From an uncultured Acidobacteriota bacterium (GTDB lineage: Bacteria; Acidobacteriota; Thermoanaerobaculia; Gp7-AA8), in assembly GCA_946887105.1 (NCBI GenBank), contig CAMPKJ010000285.1:1-6078 (forward strand): a stretch of 6,078 bases of DNA. The letters are read 5' to 3'. The notes beneath the pieces were generated by a model that saw nothing but the letters and a program-made list of their open reading frames with translations, was not told the DNA's origin and did not search any database. Of the stretch, positions 6,063 to 6,078 are shown piece by piece; position 1 is the first letter of the stretch; every line of letters begins with the position of its first letter. A program made the position numbers and the translations under genes.

Positions 6063-6068
6063 ATTGTA
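6063..6068 (-). promoter_or_regulatory. -10-like hexamer before the GTG-started methyltransferase
   Basis: The complement of 6063-6068 reads TACAAT, five of six bases of the -10 consensus, ending 7 bases before the GTG at 6055. Transcription would begin at or next to the start codon, and no Shine-Dalgarno is present. The matching -35 would lie beyond the right edge and cannot be checked. Confidence 0.4.
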
Positions 6069-6078
6069 CGGCGCTAGT

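Overview
This is a GC-rich bacterial window, almost entirely coding, with seven protein genes and no RNA gene, IS element or CRISPR array that I can see. The gene types (GT-B glycosyltransferases, several unrelated SAM methyltransferases, a radical SAM enzyme and a 2-oxoglutarate oxygenase) are what one finds in a surface-glycan or secondary-metabolite decoration island. Base composition and style would fit a GC-rich soil-type lineage such as Acidobacteriota or Myxococcota, but no marker gene fixes the taxon.

Layout. Positions 1-2324 form a minus-strand operon read right to left: a two-domain protein ending in a methyltransferase (2324-1176), a small class I methyltransferase (1179-472) and the first 160 residues of a glycosyltransferase (from 481, running off the left edge). 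The genes overlap by 4 and 10 bases, so translation is probably coupled. An 86-base divergent region (2325-2410) separates this operon from a plus-strand radical SAM gene (2411-3508, TTG start with a good Shine-Dalgarno). Next comes a convergent gap holding a long inverted repeat made of 7-base units (3513-3612). The repeat runs into the 3' end of a second, full-length glycosyltransferase on the minus strand (4596-3598). Only 30 bases separate that gene from a divergent 2OG-Fe(II) oxygenase (4627-5322), whose end overlaps by 23 bases the tail of another methyltransferase on the minus strand (6055-5300).

How the genes may work together (inference): the two glycosyltransferases add sugars to a glycan or other acceptor, the methyltransferases cap or decorate it, and the radical SAM enzyme and 2OG oxygenase add oxidative changes. 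The substrate is unknown. No nucleotide-sugar synthesis, polymerase, flippase or precursor-peptide gene lies in the window.

Most notable points: (1) the two glycosyltransferases are clear paralogues, but the left one lacks about 64 residues of its N-terminal domain, in frame; (2) the heptamer inverted repeat encodes the last four residues and stop of the right-hand glycosyltransferase; (3) the radical SAM protein has a C-terminal cysteine layout like a single-cluster 'twitch' domain; (4) the operon's first gene joins an unassigned N-terminal domain to a methyltransferase; (5) several genes lack a Shine-Dalgarno and have -10-like hexamers close to the start codon, suggesting leaderless transcripts.
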